Part shown: positions 16,093-25,785 of the stretch, one piece after another
How the letters are laid out: each line of letters begins with the position of its first letter
Numbering within the stretch: the stretch's first letter is position 1
Virus record (IMG/VR): IMGVR_UViG_3300042332_001637
Location: 1-52,517 of that record
Reading direction: 5' to 3' (one strand)
DNA: 52,517 nt
Source: a virus
Program-made: the position numbers and the translations under genes
The notes under the pieces: model-generated
Databases searched by the model: none
What the model was told of the DNA's origin: nothing
The model's input: the letters and a program-made list of their open reading frames with translations, nothing else

Positions 16093-17485
16093 TTATGTGA
16101 AATGTTGTTGTTTTTTAACCATAGCAAAGCCTACTAAAATTAGCTGAAAGCTAATTAATAAAAGAACTATGGTGCTTAAGCCTGTTTTTGGCAGGTGTTG
16201 CTCCTCTGGGGCGTCTAAAACTGGAACCGTTGTAGTAGGAGCATTTGTGACTACTGGCACTACAGCCTGAATTGTTGTGGTTGGGGCCAGTGTTGTGGTC
16301 GGAGCCAGTGTTGTCGTTGGTGCCACTGTTGTTGTAGGGGCTAGAGTTGTTGTAGTCGGTGGCAAAGTAGTCGTCGCAGGGGGGTCCCAGGTGACTGTGG
16401 CTGCTACGGTTTTGGCTATGCCACTAACCGTAGCAGTAGCTGTGTAGACTGCTGTACCAGTTGAGTTTGTTCTAATTGTTATAGTTGCTATTCCTGAAGC
16501 ATTTGTGGTTGCTGTAAGAACTTGACCGGCGTCTGGGCCACTACTAACAGTTACTGTCACAGTTACTCCAGCTTGTGGCACTCCGGCGATTGTTTGTGCT
16601 GTAGCCGTAATAGTCAAATCCTCACCAGCTTTTGGTGTGGCTGGAGAAATAGCCAAGGTAAATGAGCTAGGAAGAGATACTGATCCACCACCAATGGAAA
16701 CAGCCTTACGTGTGCTGGAAGCTGTTGGATAAGGATAATCTACAAGAACTTTTAAAGTTCCAACATTTCCAGTAAAGTATCCGTGCCAACACGCTGCTAC
16801 AATTGAATTAGTTAAACCAAAATCTGATGTACCATCAGACGTTGCGTCTGGTCCGTCCGTTACATCCACCATTGTTGTAAACTGCTGAAGGAAGCAAAGC
16901 TGTAACCCAACCATATGAGTTATGGCTAGCAAATAGTCCACCGCCAGAGTTTACAAAGTCTGCAATCTTTTCTGCATTGGTTGTAAAGATATTTCCAGTG
17001 GCACCAGAACGGCTCCATTCATCTGGAATCCAAAGCATTCTGGGAGCACTAGCAGCTAATCCAGTAGCAAAAAATGTATTGAGTTGAGCGTCCGTACTGA
17101 TGAACTCAACTGTTGGTTGAAGTCCAGAAGCTGCAGTTCCAAACTGTGTTAAGAATTTTGTGGATAAAAGAGTATTCCAGTTTCCACCACAGCCACCAGC
17201 CATATTTAAGTTTGGGACGCCTAGTATTGCAATCTTGCCATTATTTCCTGGCATAGATGATTGATCATAGACACTCTTCACTACCTTGGCAATATATTGA
17301 TCTGTGTTTTCACCCATTGCCGCATGACATACAGGATCCATTCCATCAAGAACCATTGGACCACCACCAGCTGCACGTGCAACAGAGCCCGCAAAAATAG
17401 ACCCATTGTCAGATGGAGTATATGGTATGACACTAAAGCCTAATATAAATCCTATTGCTATGAATAAGAAGCCAATTTTTTTCAT
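16093..17485 (-). CDS. LPXTG-anchored surface protein, read through CGGA quadruplet
   Basis: 463 aa with CGGA (16855-16852) read as Gly211; triplet reading stops six codons after it. Order: signal peptide (MKKIGFLFIAIGFILGFSVI), an extracellular domain with paired cysteines, an Ig-like (Big_1-type) domain (SFTLAISPATPKAGEDLTITATA...), a threonine-rich linker of TTTLAP repeats, LPKTG sorting signal, membrane helix and KKQQ tail. This is a complete sortase substrate. A phage gene like this would decorate the host wall, perhaps for superinfection exclusion or as a late surface change. Confidence 0.82.
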
Positions 17486-17486
17486 T

Positions 17487-20057
17487 TTAATCCTCGTCGT
17501 TTTTAAGCATTGCGTTTACATAATGGACTAGAAACGCTATGCTAGTTGCTATTAATGTTATTTTTCTTGTCTCTCCAGATAAAGTTGCAAAGACTACTAC
17601 GCTTCCTGAAATTGTAAAAGCCATTGCTGCTGTCTCTTTTGAGAATTTTTTGATGAAGCCCCAAGGGCTAAATCTTTTCTTCATTGTTCCCTCCTCGTAT
17701 TTAAAAATACTATTTCTTGTAAAATTATTTTCTTCTTCGTCGCCCTCTGGGCCTTCGATCTCAGCTTCTTCTTCCTCTTCTTCCTCTGGTTCATCATTCT
17801 TTTTGCCTGATCCTGGTCCCTCACCAGAACCACCTGATCCCCCACCAGAACCTCCAGAACCGCCTGCAGGACCACGAGAACCTCCGCCACCAGATCCAGA
17901 TCCACCACTGGCTGCAGGGGCTACGGCAACAGTGGAAAGAACTGTAGTAGCAGCTATAAGAGACCTTCTGGTTCCAACGTCAATACTTGAACCAACGGCA
18001 ACATAGTCATCAAGGCCTGCTGCATAAACGTCAATTGTTTCCTCAAAGGCATTTTTAATTTCTTCGGGAGCATCTGTTACAGCTTCGACAAGTGCTGCCT
18101 CTTCTTCTGCAGAAAGATCTCCAACAGGAATTTCATCAAAGATCTCTGCAGCTTGTTCTCCGTCAATACTTTCAAGAACTTTTTCACTGGTTGCAAGTTC
18201 GGTTGCTTGATCCTCAGTCACTCCGTTTTCCAAGATATTGTCAACAGCAGTAGCAACCTGCTCTTCTGTAACGGTGTCGGATTCCAGTATGTCAACAACT
18301 TCCGCAAACTGTTCATCAGTAAGTGGACTATCTAAAACCGCATCAATGACCTCAGTAAACTTTTCGTCAGAAAGAGGTTCTTCAAAAACTGCATCGAGAG
18401 CAGCACTCAATTGTTCAGTTGTAAGATCATCACTAAAGACTGAGTCAACAACGGCAGCGAACTCTTCACTATTCATAGGTCCGTCAAAAAGAGATGTAAC
18501 TAATGCTGCAATTTCTTCTGGAGACTCTGCATCTGCTATTGCATCTGATACAGCTGTACCGAGTTCTTCTGGACTATCTGTATTTTTAAAGATATCAGCG
18601 ACTGCATCATCGGCTGTAGTTTGCGTGTCTTCTGGAATACTTACTTCTGGGATTGTTTCATTTGGTAGGTCTTCTGGCTCTGGGACTTCTACTGGAGTTG
18701 TATCTATTTCTGGTGTTGAAACTGGAGTTGGATCTAAATCAGGAATTGAAACAGTAGTATTTTCTGTTGGAAGCGTCTCAACAGGAGGAACGATGACCTC
18801 TGGCTCAGTGGTAGTGGTGGTGTTATTGGTAGTGGTTACTGGACCATATTTTAGAACAACTGAAAGATGCTTCACTGTTCCACCACATGGGTCGCCAAAA
18901 ATTCCATTGTCTGCAGAAATGGTTGCTGACGTTTTTCCTATAAATGCTGTCTGAACTTCAGCAATTGAAGATAAAGAGTCACAATTAGAAGTCCTGTATA
19001 AACCATTTGATCCAGTTGGTGTTCCATAGCTAGCAAAAAGAACTTCAGTAAATTCATTTCCATTTGGTGCGGTTAAAGTAAGGTCTGAACCTTCGCCAGC
19101 CGTACCCCACTCTGTATCATTCAATGAATAGGTAATTGGGGGAAGGGTAGTGGTAGTGGGCTCAATTATTTCTATGTCTACAGTTGTAGCAGGGCCATAT
19201 AGGCATGAGCCCTGACCTTCGCCAACACATGGTGCAGTTCCTGCACTTACAGTAAACCTGGTATCACCATAACCTGAGGTATCTGAACCTAAAGTTATTG
19301 TTGTAGTCAAAACGTTACCGTAAGTCCAGATGCCCCAACCTCCAGTTTGCTCTCCAGAGTCCATTTCAAACCAAGTAATATTCCACATATACGGATCTAT
19401 ATTGCTAGCGGAACCAGGATCCCATGAAAGGGTTACAGCGTTTCCAGAAGCTGATGCACTTAGATTTGCTGGAGGATTAAAATACGGCGCTAATGTTGTT
19501 GTGGTCGTTGGTACTACTTGGGTTTTTGTAAATGCAGAAGCTGGAACAATTTCCCAACCATTTCCTATGTTCCAATACAAAGTGGTCCATGCTCCACCAC
19601 CATTTTCATAAAACCAAAAAGTTAATTCTTTTGAAACTCCTGCGGTAAATTGTTGAGGAGCTGTAGGGTTTCCTCCACCACCTTTATCTCGCCAATTATC
19701 GTCGATTAATACATCATCTAAAATTAACTTATTTCCATCATCTGCAGTTGGTAGGAAAGAAATTGCACCAGTAATTGGAGAGGTTATATGCCCTTCGTAT
19801 TTTACAAGAAAGTCTTCATATAATCCAAAAGGAGGAGAAGAGTCAAAATCTTGATCAATACTAGCAACGGTCATAGTTCCAACTGACGGCCTGCCAGAGA
19901 TATTGGGTAGAGGTGGAGAGCCGTTGTAACCAAAATTATTATAAACAGTTACGTTAAGACCGGGCTCTGCAGTTGCCTTAGAAGAAGGTGGAAATACAAA
20001 TACGGCTGCAAAAAGTACAGCTAAAATCCAAGATCCTCTACGTGGTTTTAATCTCAT
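17487..20057 (-). CDS. Large secreted, membrane-anchored multidomain surface protein
   Basis: 856 aa. Signal peptide, PA14-like lectin/adhesin domain (about residues 32-180, FWFYENGGGAWTTLYW), FN3-like domain, TTTT linkers, a galactose-binding-like segment (EWGTAGEGSDLTLTAPNG...), then Pro/Thr-rich repeats. A long helical block of repeats follows (EEFAAVVDSVFSDDLTTEQLSAAL type, about ten copies of roughly 18 residues), then a poly-Gly/Ser spacer, an acidic run of Glu and two hydrophobic segments near the C-terminus. It has no sorting motif, so the C-terminal helices are the likely anchor. It starts immediately upstream of the LPXTG gene. Confidence 0.75.
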   Translation of the reverse strand: MRLKPRRGSWILAVLFAAVFVFPPSSKATAEPGLNVTVYNNFGYNGSPPLPNISGRPSVGTMTVASIDQDFDSSPPFGLYEDFLVKYEGHITSPITGAISFLPTADDGNKLILDDVLIDDNWRDKGGGGNPTAPQQFTAGVSKELTFWFYENGGGAWTTLYWNIGNGWEIVPASAFTKTQVVPTTTTTLAPYFNPPANLSASASGNAVTLSWDPGSASNIDPYMWNITWFEMDSGEQTGGWGIWTYGNVLTTTITLGSDTSGYGDTRFTVSAGTAPCVGEGQGSCLYGPATTVDIEIIEPTTTTLPPITYSLNDTEWGTAGEGSDLTLTAPNGNEFTEVLFASYGTPTGSNGLYRTSNCDSLSSIAEVQTAFIGKTSATISADNGIFGDPCGGTVKHLSVVLKYGPVTTTNNTTTTTEPEVIVPPVETLPTENTTVSIPDLDPTPVSTPEIDTTPVEVPEPEDLPNETIPEVSIPEDTQTTADDAVADIFKNTDSPEELGTAVSDAIADAESPEEIAALVTSLFDGPMNSEEFAAVVDSVFSDDLTTEQLSAALDAVFEEPLSDEKFTEVIDAVLDSPLTDEQFAEVVDILESDTVTEEQVATAVDNILENGVTEDQATELATSEKVLESIDGEQAAEIFDEIPVGDLSAEEEAALVEAVTDAPEEIKNAFEETIDVYAAGLDDYVAVGSSIDVGTRRSLIAATTVLSTVAVAPAASGGSGSGGGGSRGPAGGSGGSGGGSGGSGEGPGSGKKNDEPEEEEEEEAEIEGPEGDEEENNFTRNSIFKYEEGTMKKRFSPWGFIKKFSKETAAMAFTISGSVVVFATLSGETRKITLIATSIAFLVHYVNAMLKNDED

Positions 20058-20092
20058 CCGTTGCCCTCCGATGGTTATTACCTATAGTAATA

Positions 20093-20126
20093 AGAAAAGG
20101 TCCCGACATAAGTCAGGACCTTTTCT
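20093..20126 (-). terminator. Rho-independent terminator
   Basis: 11-bp stem AGAAAAGGTCC/GGACCTTTTCT with an inner GAC/GTC pair and ATAA loop, followed on the - strand by CTTTTCTTATT. It separates the endolysin/glycan segment upstream from the surface-protein gene downstream. TATTACTATAGG directly after it may be the next promoter. Confidence 0.7.
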
Positions 20127-20167
20127 ATTTGCCTCCGTTGCAAGGAATAATATTCTACCACATTTTT

Positions 20168-20278
20168 TTAATCAATTTCTATTTCAGAATCTGTTTTTTC
20201 TAAAAAAGAAAAGAAAGATCTTATAGATATTGCTGGAATAAGGATTGCGACTATAGCCGCGAAGATAAATAGCTTCAT
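20168..20278 (-). CDS. Small membrane protein next to the endolysin
   Basis: 36 aa: MKLFIFAAIVAILIPAISIRS then an acidic tail. One membrane segment, out in the order expected for small lysis accessories. Weak SD. May be a spanin-like or antiholin-like accessory, but that is only suggested by place. Confidence 0.45.
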   Translation of the reverse strand: MKLFIFAAIVAILIPAISIRSFFSFLEKTDSEIEID

Positions 20279-20302
20279 TAACTTAATCTAATCAAACGCA
20301 TT

Positions 20303-21395
20303 TCAAACTAATGGAGGCCTATAAAAATCTGATGGCCTAGGAAATATTATTGGAGACTCATCACCAACAGAATTTGGTCCACCTTTTGCTTCAGTATAAT
20401 CATCGAACCAATCCATTGGTGCTTCAATCCACCATCTTGTCGGAAGAAGTTTTTCTGCTACATAGTTGCGTTCAGATTCTTTTTCGGACCAAAATAGTTC
20501 TGTTTTACCAGGCAATTCCATAATTGGTGCTCGAGTGCTGACTGCTTTATTTCCGTTTTTTTGTTGTTTTTGTTGTGAAACCAGTCTGAACTTTTTCTGT
20601 ATCATAAACAAAACTTAAACCTTCTTTTATAAGAGAAAAATTCATATGGGCAAAGGCGGGAAGACCAGGAGCCCATACAATATGCCATGCTTCAAAACCA
20701 GGACGATTTCTTTGTACTTCCCAAACAAAACCAAAAGCCCATGCATTTCTTCTTAGCCAATCTGTTTGAGCAGTACTTGGTTGTAAAGATCCTCGTCGAG
20801 GATTACGGTCTTTTGAAGTGAATGGAACGTAAATACCAAGATCGAATGCAAGTCCTAAACCATGGTTAGAGGTCCCAGGAACTGCTAGTGATGTTCCATC
20901 TGCTTGAGCTAGCCAATAAGATTTTCCATTCCAGGTTTTTCTATAATCATCTATTCTGTTTTTTCTTCCAGCGTACTGGCCTTTACATAATTTATTCCAT
21001 TGTTTTAAGCTAGGTTTTTTATCTGTGTACCTACTATTAAAAGCTTGTTGCTGTTGTGAATAAGACCTGTAGCCTTCATTCATTTTCATGAATACACCAT
21101 CGACCGCAGCGTACCTTATCATCAACTCTAGAGCCCCTATAGCATAGGGGTGCCCCATTAATCTTGAATCTGGATGCTGCACTTGATTAAATTTATGAAC
21201 CAAAGCCTCAGAACATCTGACTAATTTTGAGCTATCATTAATATCAAGTTTTCCATTTTCCACTCCTTCGAGTGAAGCCGGCAAACTAGCTACTGTTGTT
21301 TGATCAGACCATATTAAAGGCCAATAATCGGCACCTTTGTCATTAAACTTTGAATATCTAGATGATTGATATATCCCTGCAGATTTAACAGCCAT
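20303..21395 (-). CDS. M15-family peptidase endolysin, read through CGGA quadruplet
   Basis: 363 aa with CGGA (20555-20552) as Gly281; triplet reading ends two codons later. N-terminal catalytic domain carries the zinc motif of VanY/M15 peptidases: SNHGLGLAFDLG and EAWHIVW. After the site the protein continues for 82 residues (NKAVSTRAPIMELPGK...WWIEAPMDWFDD) as a C-terminal extension that may bind wall. Cleaves peptide stems of peptidoglycan by family inference. Confidence 0.8.
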
Positions 21396-21412
21396 AATTA
21401 AATACTATAATC

Positions 21413-21943
21413 TTACTGACCTGGCTTGGGTAGTGCTCGCCAAGCTGCTTCCATTTTTGCGGCATCTTTTGCGAACTCTGGTTCCAATTCAATATGAATC
21501 CACTTACCGCCAAAAGATCCTGCATTTTCTTTAGCGTCATAGATTTTTACGCCTTTTTCTCCTTCACCACGACTACATCTGAAACCGCGACCGTAGCCTG
21601 GCTTTTTATCAGATGCGTTTGCGTCATAAGCATAGTCATGAATCTCAACAATTCCCAACGCTGCAGCATTGGCAAGGAACCAATCCCACATGGCTACACC
21701 AATCTTGCGGTCTGTGTAACCGATGTCTGCTGCTGCTCCAGTTGCATGAACTGATAACCACTTTTCCATTCCGGGGTCACCGATCTTCTTGCCTGCAGTA
21801 TGTGAGTTACGCATTAATCTGGCGGAATAGATTCCCATGTTACTGGTCTTCCATCTGCGACTACAAGCGTTAACAAACCATTCTGTTCCTGCGCCTGCTT
21901 TTTTACCATCAAAACTAGGATAATAAGGGTATTTTCTTGGCAT
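21413..21943 (-). CDS. Second M15-like peptidase / wall hydrolase
   Basis: 176 aa. SVHATGAAADIGYTD and GGKWIHIELEPEF give a His/Asp...His zinc pattern like M15-type peptidases. Smaller than the neighbouring endolysin and without its extension. Two lytic peptidases in tandem suggest one free endolysin and one virion-associated enzyme. Confidence 0.7.
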   Translation of the reverse strand: MPRKYPYYPSFDGKKAGAGTEWFVNACSRRWKTSNMGIYSARLMRNSHTAGKKIGDPGMEKWLSVHATGAAADIGYTDRKIGVAMWDWFLANAAALGIVEIHDYAYDANASDKKPGYGRGFRCSRGEGEKGVKIYDAKENAGSFGGKWIHIELEPEFAKDAAKMEAAWRALPKPGQ

Positions 21944-21986
21944 ATTGATTCTCCTTTTAAATTTTAAAATATGTTATTATAGTAAA

Positions 21987-22526
21987 CTATTTTGTAGCGA
22001 TTACCCCAAGGTTTGGGATATCCTTACCAAAGTCTTTTTCTGTCTCTGAGGGGATGATATCATCATCAATGTCATATTGCCAAAAGCCTGCATCAAAACC
22101 TTCAGCTTCCATTCCAATAGATTGAAAGTCTTTAATTAGTTCCTCTTGGGTCCACATGCTTTGATGTTGTTGAAGTATATTGGATTTGCATCTGCTTGCA
22201 GGGGTAAATATAGGGGCTCTCATTGCCCTAAAACTTATCTTTCCATCAACCCACATTTTAATCAAACGTCCAGTATCTGTTTGGATAATTTTAATTTGTC
22301 CACCTTTTTTTAATTTGTTCTTTAAGTCCAAAAGAAATTTCTTGTATTCTGTCACAGGTATATGTTCCAATGTATGAGAAAGGAAAAATTCATCTACGCT
22401 ATTATCGTCACAAAAGGAATCAAGGTCCATGATATTGGCTTCAATATCACATACCTCTGCTAAGTTGACTGTTTTATATTCTCCACCCTTGCCGATTCCT
22501 CCAAGGTTAAATTTTAATTTTTGCAT
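21987..22526 (-). CDS. SAM-dependent methyltransferase (class I)
   Basis: 179 aa. FFLSHTLEHIPVTEYKKFLLDLKNKLKKGGQIKI is the post-motif II/III part of class I methyltransferases. The N-terminal SAM loop is short (KFNLGGIGKGGEYK). Part of a glycan-type gene group. Confidence 0.7.
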   Translation of the reverse strand: MQKLKFNLGGIGKGGEYKTVNLAEVCDIEANIMDLDSFCDDNSVDEFFLSHTLEHIPVTEYKKFLLDLKNKLKKGGQIKIIQTDTGRLIKMWVDGKISFRAMRAPIFTPASRCKSNILQQHQSMWTQEELIKDFQSIGMEAEGFDAGFWQYDIDDDIIPSETEKDFGKDIPNLGVIATK

Positions 22527-22527
22527 G

Positions 22528-23229
22528 TTACTCTTCTCTTGTATGTAAATTTAATGAAAGCCAACCCATATGGTAAAGGCTATTAGGTAGTACGTCTGGC
22601 TCAAAGCCAGTCTTCCATAAACAATATGGAAAGCTTACTTGATCTTGATATGACCAATCTAGGTTTTGTCTGTGCCACAACTCTCCAAGTTCTTTAACTT
22701 TTGGATTAGTCATATCTCTAGCAGAAACTCCACAAGCATATAGCCCATAGTTTTCTGGAAAACCCTCAGATCTATAGAAGTCACATTGTGCATCTAGTGG
22801 TTCGTTTGCATACTTTGGTGGCCTAATTGTTGCCTCACCATAGGCACAGTATCTTCCAGGATTTCCTAATGCATCTGGGTGTGGAGATGCCACAAAACCA
22901 TTATTCATATAAGATAATATTTCAGAAACAAAATTTTTATTCTCTATACAAATTTCTCCATCAATCCAAATAATATATTTATAATTATTTAAAATTTCTA
23001 TTGAATGAGGATTTAGTTTTGGTCTTTTTGATCTTCTTCTGCTATCTAGGTGGGCATCTGATTCAGGAAGTTGATGAACTTTCCATGGATGGGAAATCTC
23101 AAAGATGGACATACCATCAGTAAAATATATATAATCGACACCTTCTATAACCACTTGAGTAGTAGCGCTGTCATATCCTCCAGTTACAGCCGTACAAATC
23201 GCAGTATTTCCAAACCAATCTGTAACCAT
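22528..23229 (-). CDS. DUF616/TOD1-like putative glycosyltransferase
   Basis: 233 aa. KRPKLNPHSIEILNNYKYIIWIDGEICIENKNF resembles the core of DUF616-type glycosyltransferase-like proteins. AICTAVTGGYD at the N-terminus is also typical. Likely acts on a phage or host glycan. Confidence 0.65.
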   Translation of the reverse strand: MVTDWFGNTAICTAVTGGYDSATTQVVIEGVDYIYFTDGMSIFEISHPWKVHQLPESDAHLDSRRRSKRPKLNPHSIEILNNYKYIIWIDGEICIENKNFVSEILSYMNNGFVASPHPDALGNPGRYCAYGEATIRPPKYANEPLDAQCDFYRSEGFPENYGLYACGVSARDMTNPKVKELGELWHRQNLDWSYQDQVSFPYCLWKTGFEPDVLPNSLYHMGWLSLNLHTREE

Positions 23230-23230
23230 A

Positions 23231-23806
23231 CTATTTCTTTATACCGTCTATTCTTAGAATATAATCTTGATCCAAGACTGTAGATTTTTCATCTAGCTTA
23301 CTCCAGTCTTTCTCGTCTCCATGTTTAATTTCAATAACTTCAATTCCCAATTGATTAAAGTCGTCACTTAACATTCTATATGTTAAACCAACAAAATGAA
23401 AATCATTTTTATTCATTTGCTCTGCAAAAAATATTTGCTGTAAAGCTCTATCGCCTTCTAGTGAATTCATATTTATTAACTGCTTACAGGTGGCTAAAAA
23501 ATCAGGCACTTCTATCCTTATTAAACCGCCTGGTTTAAGAATTCTATGCCACTCAATCAGTGCGTTTTTATACTCTTTCCATTCAAAATGCTCTAAACAT
23601 TCAGAGCTAAAAACTACGTCAGCATAATTGTCTGGAAGTGGTATTTCTCTAGCATCGCATACTATGTCTACCTCTTCCCATATATCATCATGATAATGCA
23701 AAGGGAATGGATCTATGTCTACATGAATCCAATCAGGACCTAAGTATGTCCTAGTGCCAATAACGACCTTGATTCCATCGCCTTGTGGAATAGATGAAGA
23801 ATTCAT
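23231..23806 (-). CDS. SAM-dependent methyltransferase
   Basis: 191 aa. DIVCDAREIPLPDNYADVVFSSECLEHFEWKEYKNALIEWHRILKPGGLIRI gives the acidic motif II, the EHF motif and GG(L)I of class I methyltransferases. Stops and starts abut its neighbours. Confidence 0.75.
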   Translation of the reverse strand: MNSSSIPQGDGIKVVIGTRTYLGPDWIHVDIDPFPLHYHDDIWEEVDIVCDAREIPLPDNYADVVFSSECLEHFEWKEYKNALIEWHRILKPGGLIRIEVPDFLATCKQLINMNSLEGDRALQQIFFAEQMNKNDFHFVGLTYRMLSDDFNQLGIEVIEIKHGDEKDWSKLDEKSTVLDQDYILRIDGIKK

Positions 23807-23807
23807 A

Positions 23808-24479
23808 CTACCTATAATTAACAGTAACTGGGAACGGCATTGTTTTTATTAATCTGTCCGTGTATTCATGGCATAGTGGGTGAAATACTTCTAAAAGAAT
23901 TTCTCCCCACTGAATTGGATATTCAGTTACAAACGTATCTGCAGCTTCTCTTGAATTTTTAGCGGGTGTTTTTTTAAGTAGGTGCAGCTTTTCATTCATA
24001 ATAGAGAGCATCTTATGATACCACTTATCGGTGAATTCTGTGTGTGGCTTAAATATATATAAATCATTTGTCATCAACTTATCCCAATGCTGACCAAGCC
24101 ATGGTCTTTGATTTGGGGTTACGCTTAGCTCGCCTTCATCTTCTGGCGCACCAATACCAAAAGCATCAGGAGTATTATTTAACTGGTCAAAGTATGGATT
24201 CCAATCCCATGAACATGGCTTAATGTCACTATATCCACCACCGTAGTGATGCATAAAATATGTTCTTAGATAATCTGCCTTATGAACATCTGATAGATAT
24301 TGAAAGCCCTCATGAAGAGGATGGTCATCCAAAATATATGTATGAAGATTGTGGTTATCAACTAAGATAACTTCAACTTTTGAATTTAAAAATAAACTAG
24401 CTAATCCAGCTTTTCTATTTTCGTTCATCTCTTCATTATTATGCCCGACCCAAAAGCAGTATATTTTTTTGTCAACCAT
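23808..24479 (-). CDS. GT32-like glycosyltransferase (DXD sugar-binding)
   Basis: 223 aa. VHKADYLRTYFMHHYGGGYSDIKPC is the DXD-region signature of Gly_transf_sug/GT32 enzymes. Works with the neighbouring methyltransferases and the sugar dehydratase at 7070 in glycan synthesis, by inference. Confidence 0.75.
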   Translation of the reverse strand: MVDKKIYCFWVGHNNEEMNENRKAGLASLFLNSKVEVILVDNHNLHTYILDDHPLHEGFQYLSDVHKADYLRTYFMHHYGGGYSDIKPCSWDWNPYFDQLNNTPDAFGIGAPEDEGELSVTPNQRPWLGQHWDKLMTNDLYIFKPHTEFTDKWYHKMLSIMNEKLHLLKKTPAKNSREAADTFVTEYPIQWGEILLEVFHPLCHEYTDRLIKTMPFPVTVNYR

Positions 24480-24705
24480 TATCTTTTCGCCACTTCCACA
24501 TGTTGCGCCAATGCACCCACTGCCACAAAATCCACATAGCCATAAATCCTGGCTTGTTAAAAATAATTGAATATAAGGCCCATGGCAATGAGTGTAGGGC
24601 TACAATCATATGGCCATACCATCTTTTGTTTCCTACCTGATAGCTACCATATACGCCTATTAATTCCATGGCAAATAGAAGCCATGTCCACATTTGCTCG
24701 CTCAT
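24472..24705 (-). CDS. Small Trp-rich membrane protein
   Basis: 77 aa. Two or three hydrophobic segments with many tryptophans (MAMWILWQWVHWRNMWKW). Overlaps the glycosyltransferase start by 8 bases. A common type in phage glycan regions; role unknown. Confidence 0.55.
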   Translation of the reverse strand: MSEQMWTWLLFAMELIGVYGSYQVGNKRWYGHMIVALHSLPWALYSIIFNKPGFMAMWILWQWVHWRNMWKWRKDNG

Positions 24706-24714
24706 AAAATCCTT

Positions 24715-24930
24715 TTATTCCTGATTACTGACGACTTTTGTAATTAAAAAATATAATCTCATTAAGTCATAACCACTTATGCTAAAGACATATTCTTTTT
24801 CGTCACGAGACATTATACTAAAAGTGTGAGCTTTTAACAAGTCACCTTCTGTATTTATCATTGACATCTCAGGAGTAATGTTGATATTACTTATCATTGG
24901 CATGAAGCCACTGAATGTTTCTTCTGACAT
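24715..24930 (-). CDS. Hypothetical phage protein
   Basis: 71 aa from MSEETFSGFMPM; a longer start at 24957 would overlap the upstream gene. Beta-rich C-terminus. No known domain. Confidence 0.5.
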   Translation of the reverse strand: MSEETFSGFMPMISNINITPEMSMINTEGDLLKAHTFSIMSRDEKEYVFSISGYDLMRLYFLITKVVSNQE

Positions 24931-24931
24931 T

Positions 24932-25216
24932 TTACTTTTTCTTTTTTCCTTTAACAAAGGTTGAAACGTTTTTTGGAGATTGACCTTTTACTCCTTTTTC
25001 TGGAGTTCCAGATTTTCTTTTCCTTTGAACTGCGCTTTTCCTTTGGGCTGGGCTCATGGCTTTTGCCTTTGCAGCTGGTACGCATTTTGCGTAACCGGAT
25101 CCACCAGCACCTGATGTTCCGCAGGGTTGAAATTTGCCCTTCTTTTTAGGGGCGCCTATGTTAACCCATTTCTGATCAAACCATTTAGTAAGACCTACAC
25201 CTTTAGGGCCTGGCAT
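24932..25216 (-). CDS. DUF5872-type basic protein
   Basis: 94 aa. KWFDQKWVNIGAPKKKGKFQPCG...YAKCVPAAKAKAM matches the DUF5872 pattern (small basic proteins in phages and giant viruses). Lys-rich C-terminus (KGKKKK). May bind DNA or be packaged. Confidence 0.65.
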   Translation of the reverse strand: MPGPKGVGLTKWFDQKWVNIGAPKKKGKFQPCGTSGAGGSGYAKCVPAAKAKAMSPAQRKSAVQRKRKSGTPEKGVKGQSPKNVSTFVKGKKKK

Positions 25217-25217
25217 A

Positions 25218-25394
25218 TTATTTCTTCTTTAGCTTCTTTGTGGAAACGGTTTTCCATCCGCCTCCCATTGACTTATACTTTTTTGCAGCCCAAGCATTAG
25301 CATAGGCTGAAGGATAGACGTCAAATTTTGCTTTAGCCTGAGACTTTGCGCTAGACCAAAGAGATGGTTTAGTTGGTTTATTTACTTTTGCCAT
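25218..25394 (-). CDS. Small basic conserved phage protein
   Basis: 58 aa. AKFDVYPSAYANAWAAKKYKSMGGGWK is a motif seen in short basic phage and virus proteins, often beside DUF5872. It ends next to the DUF5872 start. Confidence 0.6.
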   Translation of the reverse strand: MAKVNKPTKPSLWSSAKSQAKAKFDVYPSAYANAWAAKKYKSMGGGWKTVSTKKLKKK

Positions 25395-25395
25395 T

Positions 25396-25608
25396 TTATC
25401 TTTTCTTTTTATTCTTTGCAGAAATCTTTCTAAGAGTCTTAGCTAGATTAGCCTGGCGAACAGTGGTAGCGCTGTACTTGGATGGATTCTTTGTTACTGC
25501 AGCTGCCATTCCAGCAACTGATTTGCCAGCCTTTTTTGCTTTAGCAGTAAAAGCTCCAGGTCTTTTAATAGCACCTTGGATCCACTTTTTATCCTTTTTA
25601 GCTGCCAT
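25396..25608 (-). CDS. Small basic conserved phage protein
   Basis: 70 aa. KKWIQGAIKRPGAFTAKAKKAG is a repeated phage motif; the rest is Lys/Ala-rich. One of a run of DNA-binding-like small basic proteins at 24932-27072. Confidence 0.6.
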   Translation of the reverse strand: MAAKKDKKWIQGAIKRPGAFTAKAKKAGKSVAGMAAAVTKNPSKYSATTVRQANLAKTLRKISAKNKKKR

Positions 25609-25610
25609 TG

Positions 25611-25784
25611 TTACTTGCTCTTTTTATTCATTATTGCTTTCTGAATAAAAGGTGGAAGCTTCTTTTGTGCTGCAGTCATCTTCATTGCACTTTTTTTAGC
25701 TGCACCTTTTTTCATTGCGCCTTTTTTAGCTGAGCCCATTTTCTTTGCGCCCATTCCTTTTTCTTTTTTCATTCCATAAGCCAT
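25611..25784 (-). CDS. Lys/Ala/Met-rich basic protein
   Basis: 57 aa with short KKGAMKKGAAKK-type repeats then KKLPPFIQKAIMNKKSK. Histone H1 tail-like composition. Probably binds nucleic acid. Confidence 0.5.
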   Translation of the reverse strand: MAYGMKKEKGMGAKKMGSAKKGAMKKGAAKKSAMKMTAAQKKLPPFIQKAIMNKKSK

Positions 25785-25785
25785 T

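Noticed and set aside
17539-18954. Long + strand ORFs inside the 856-aa gene
   Set aside because: Shadows of a repeat-rich, low-complexity gene on the other strand; no SD or domain.
20547-20611. Slip on seven A as the cause of the endolysin shift
   Set aside because: Possible there, but the same CGGA rule explains this site with the eight others, where no such run exists.
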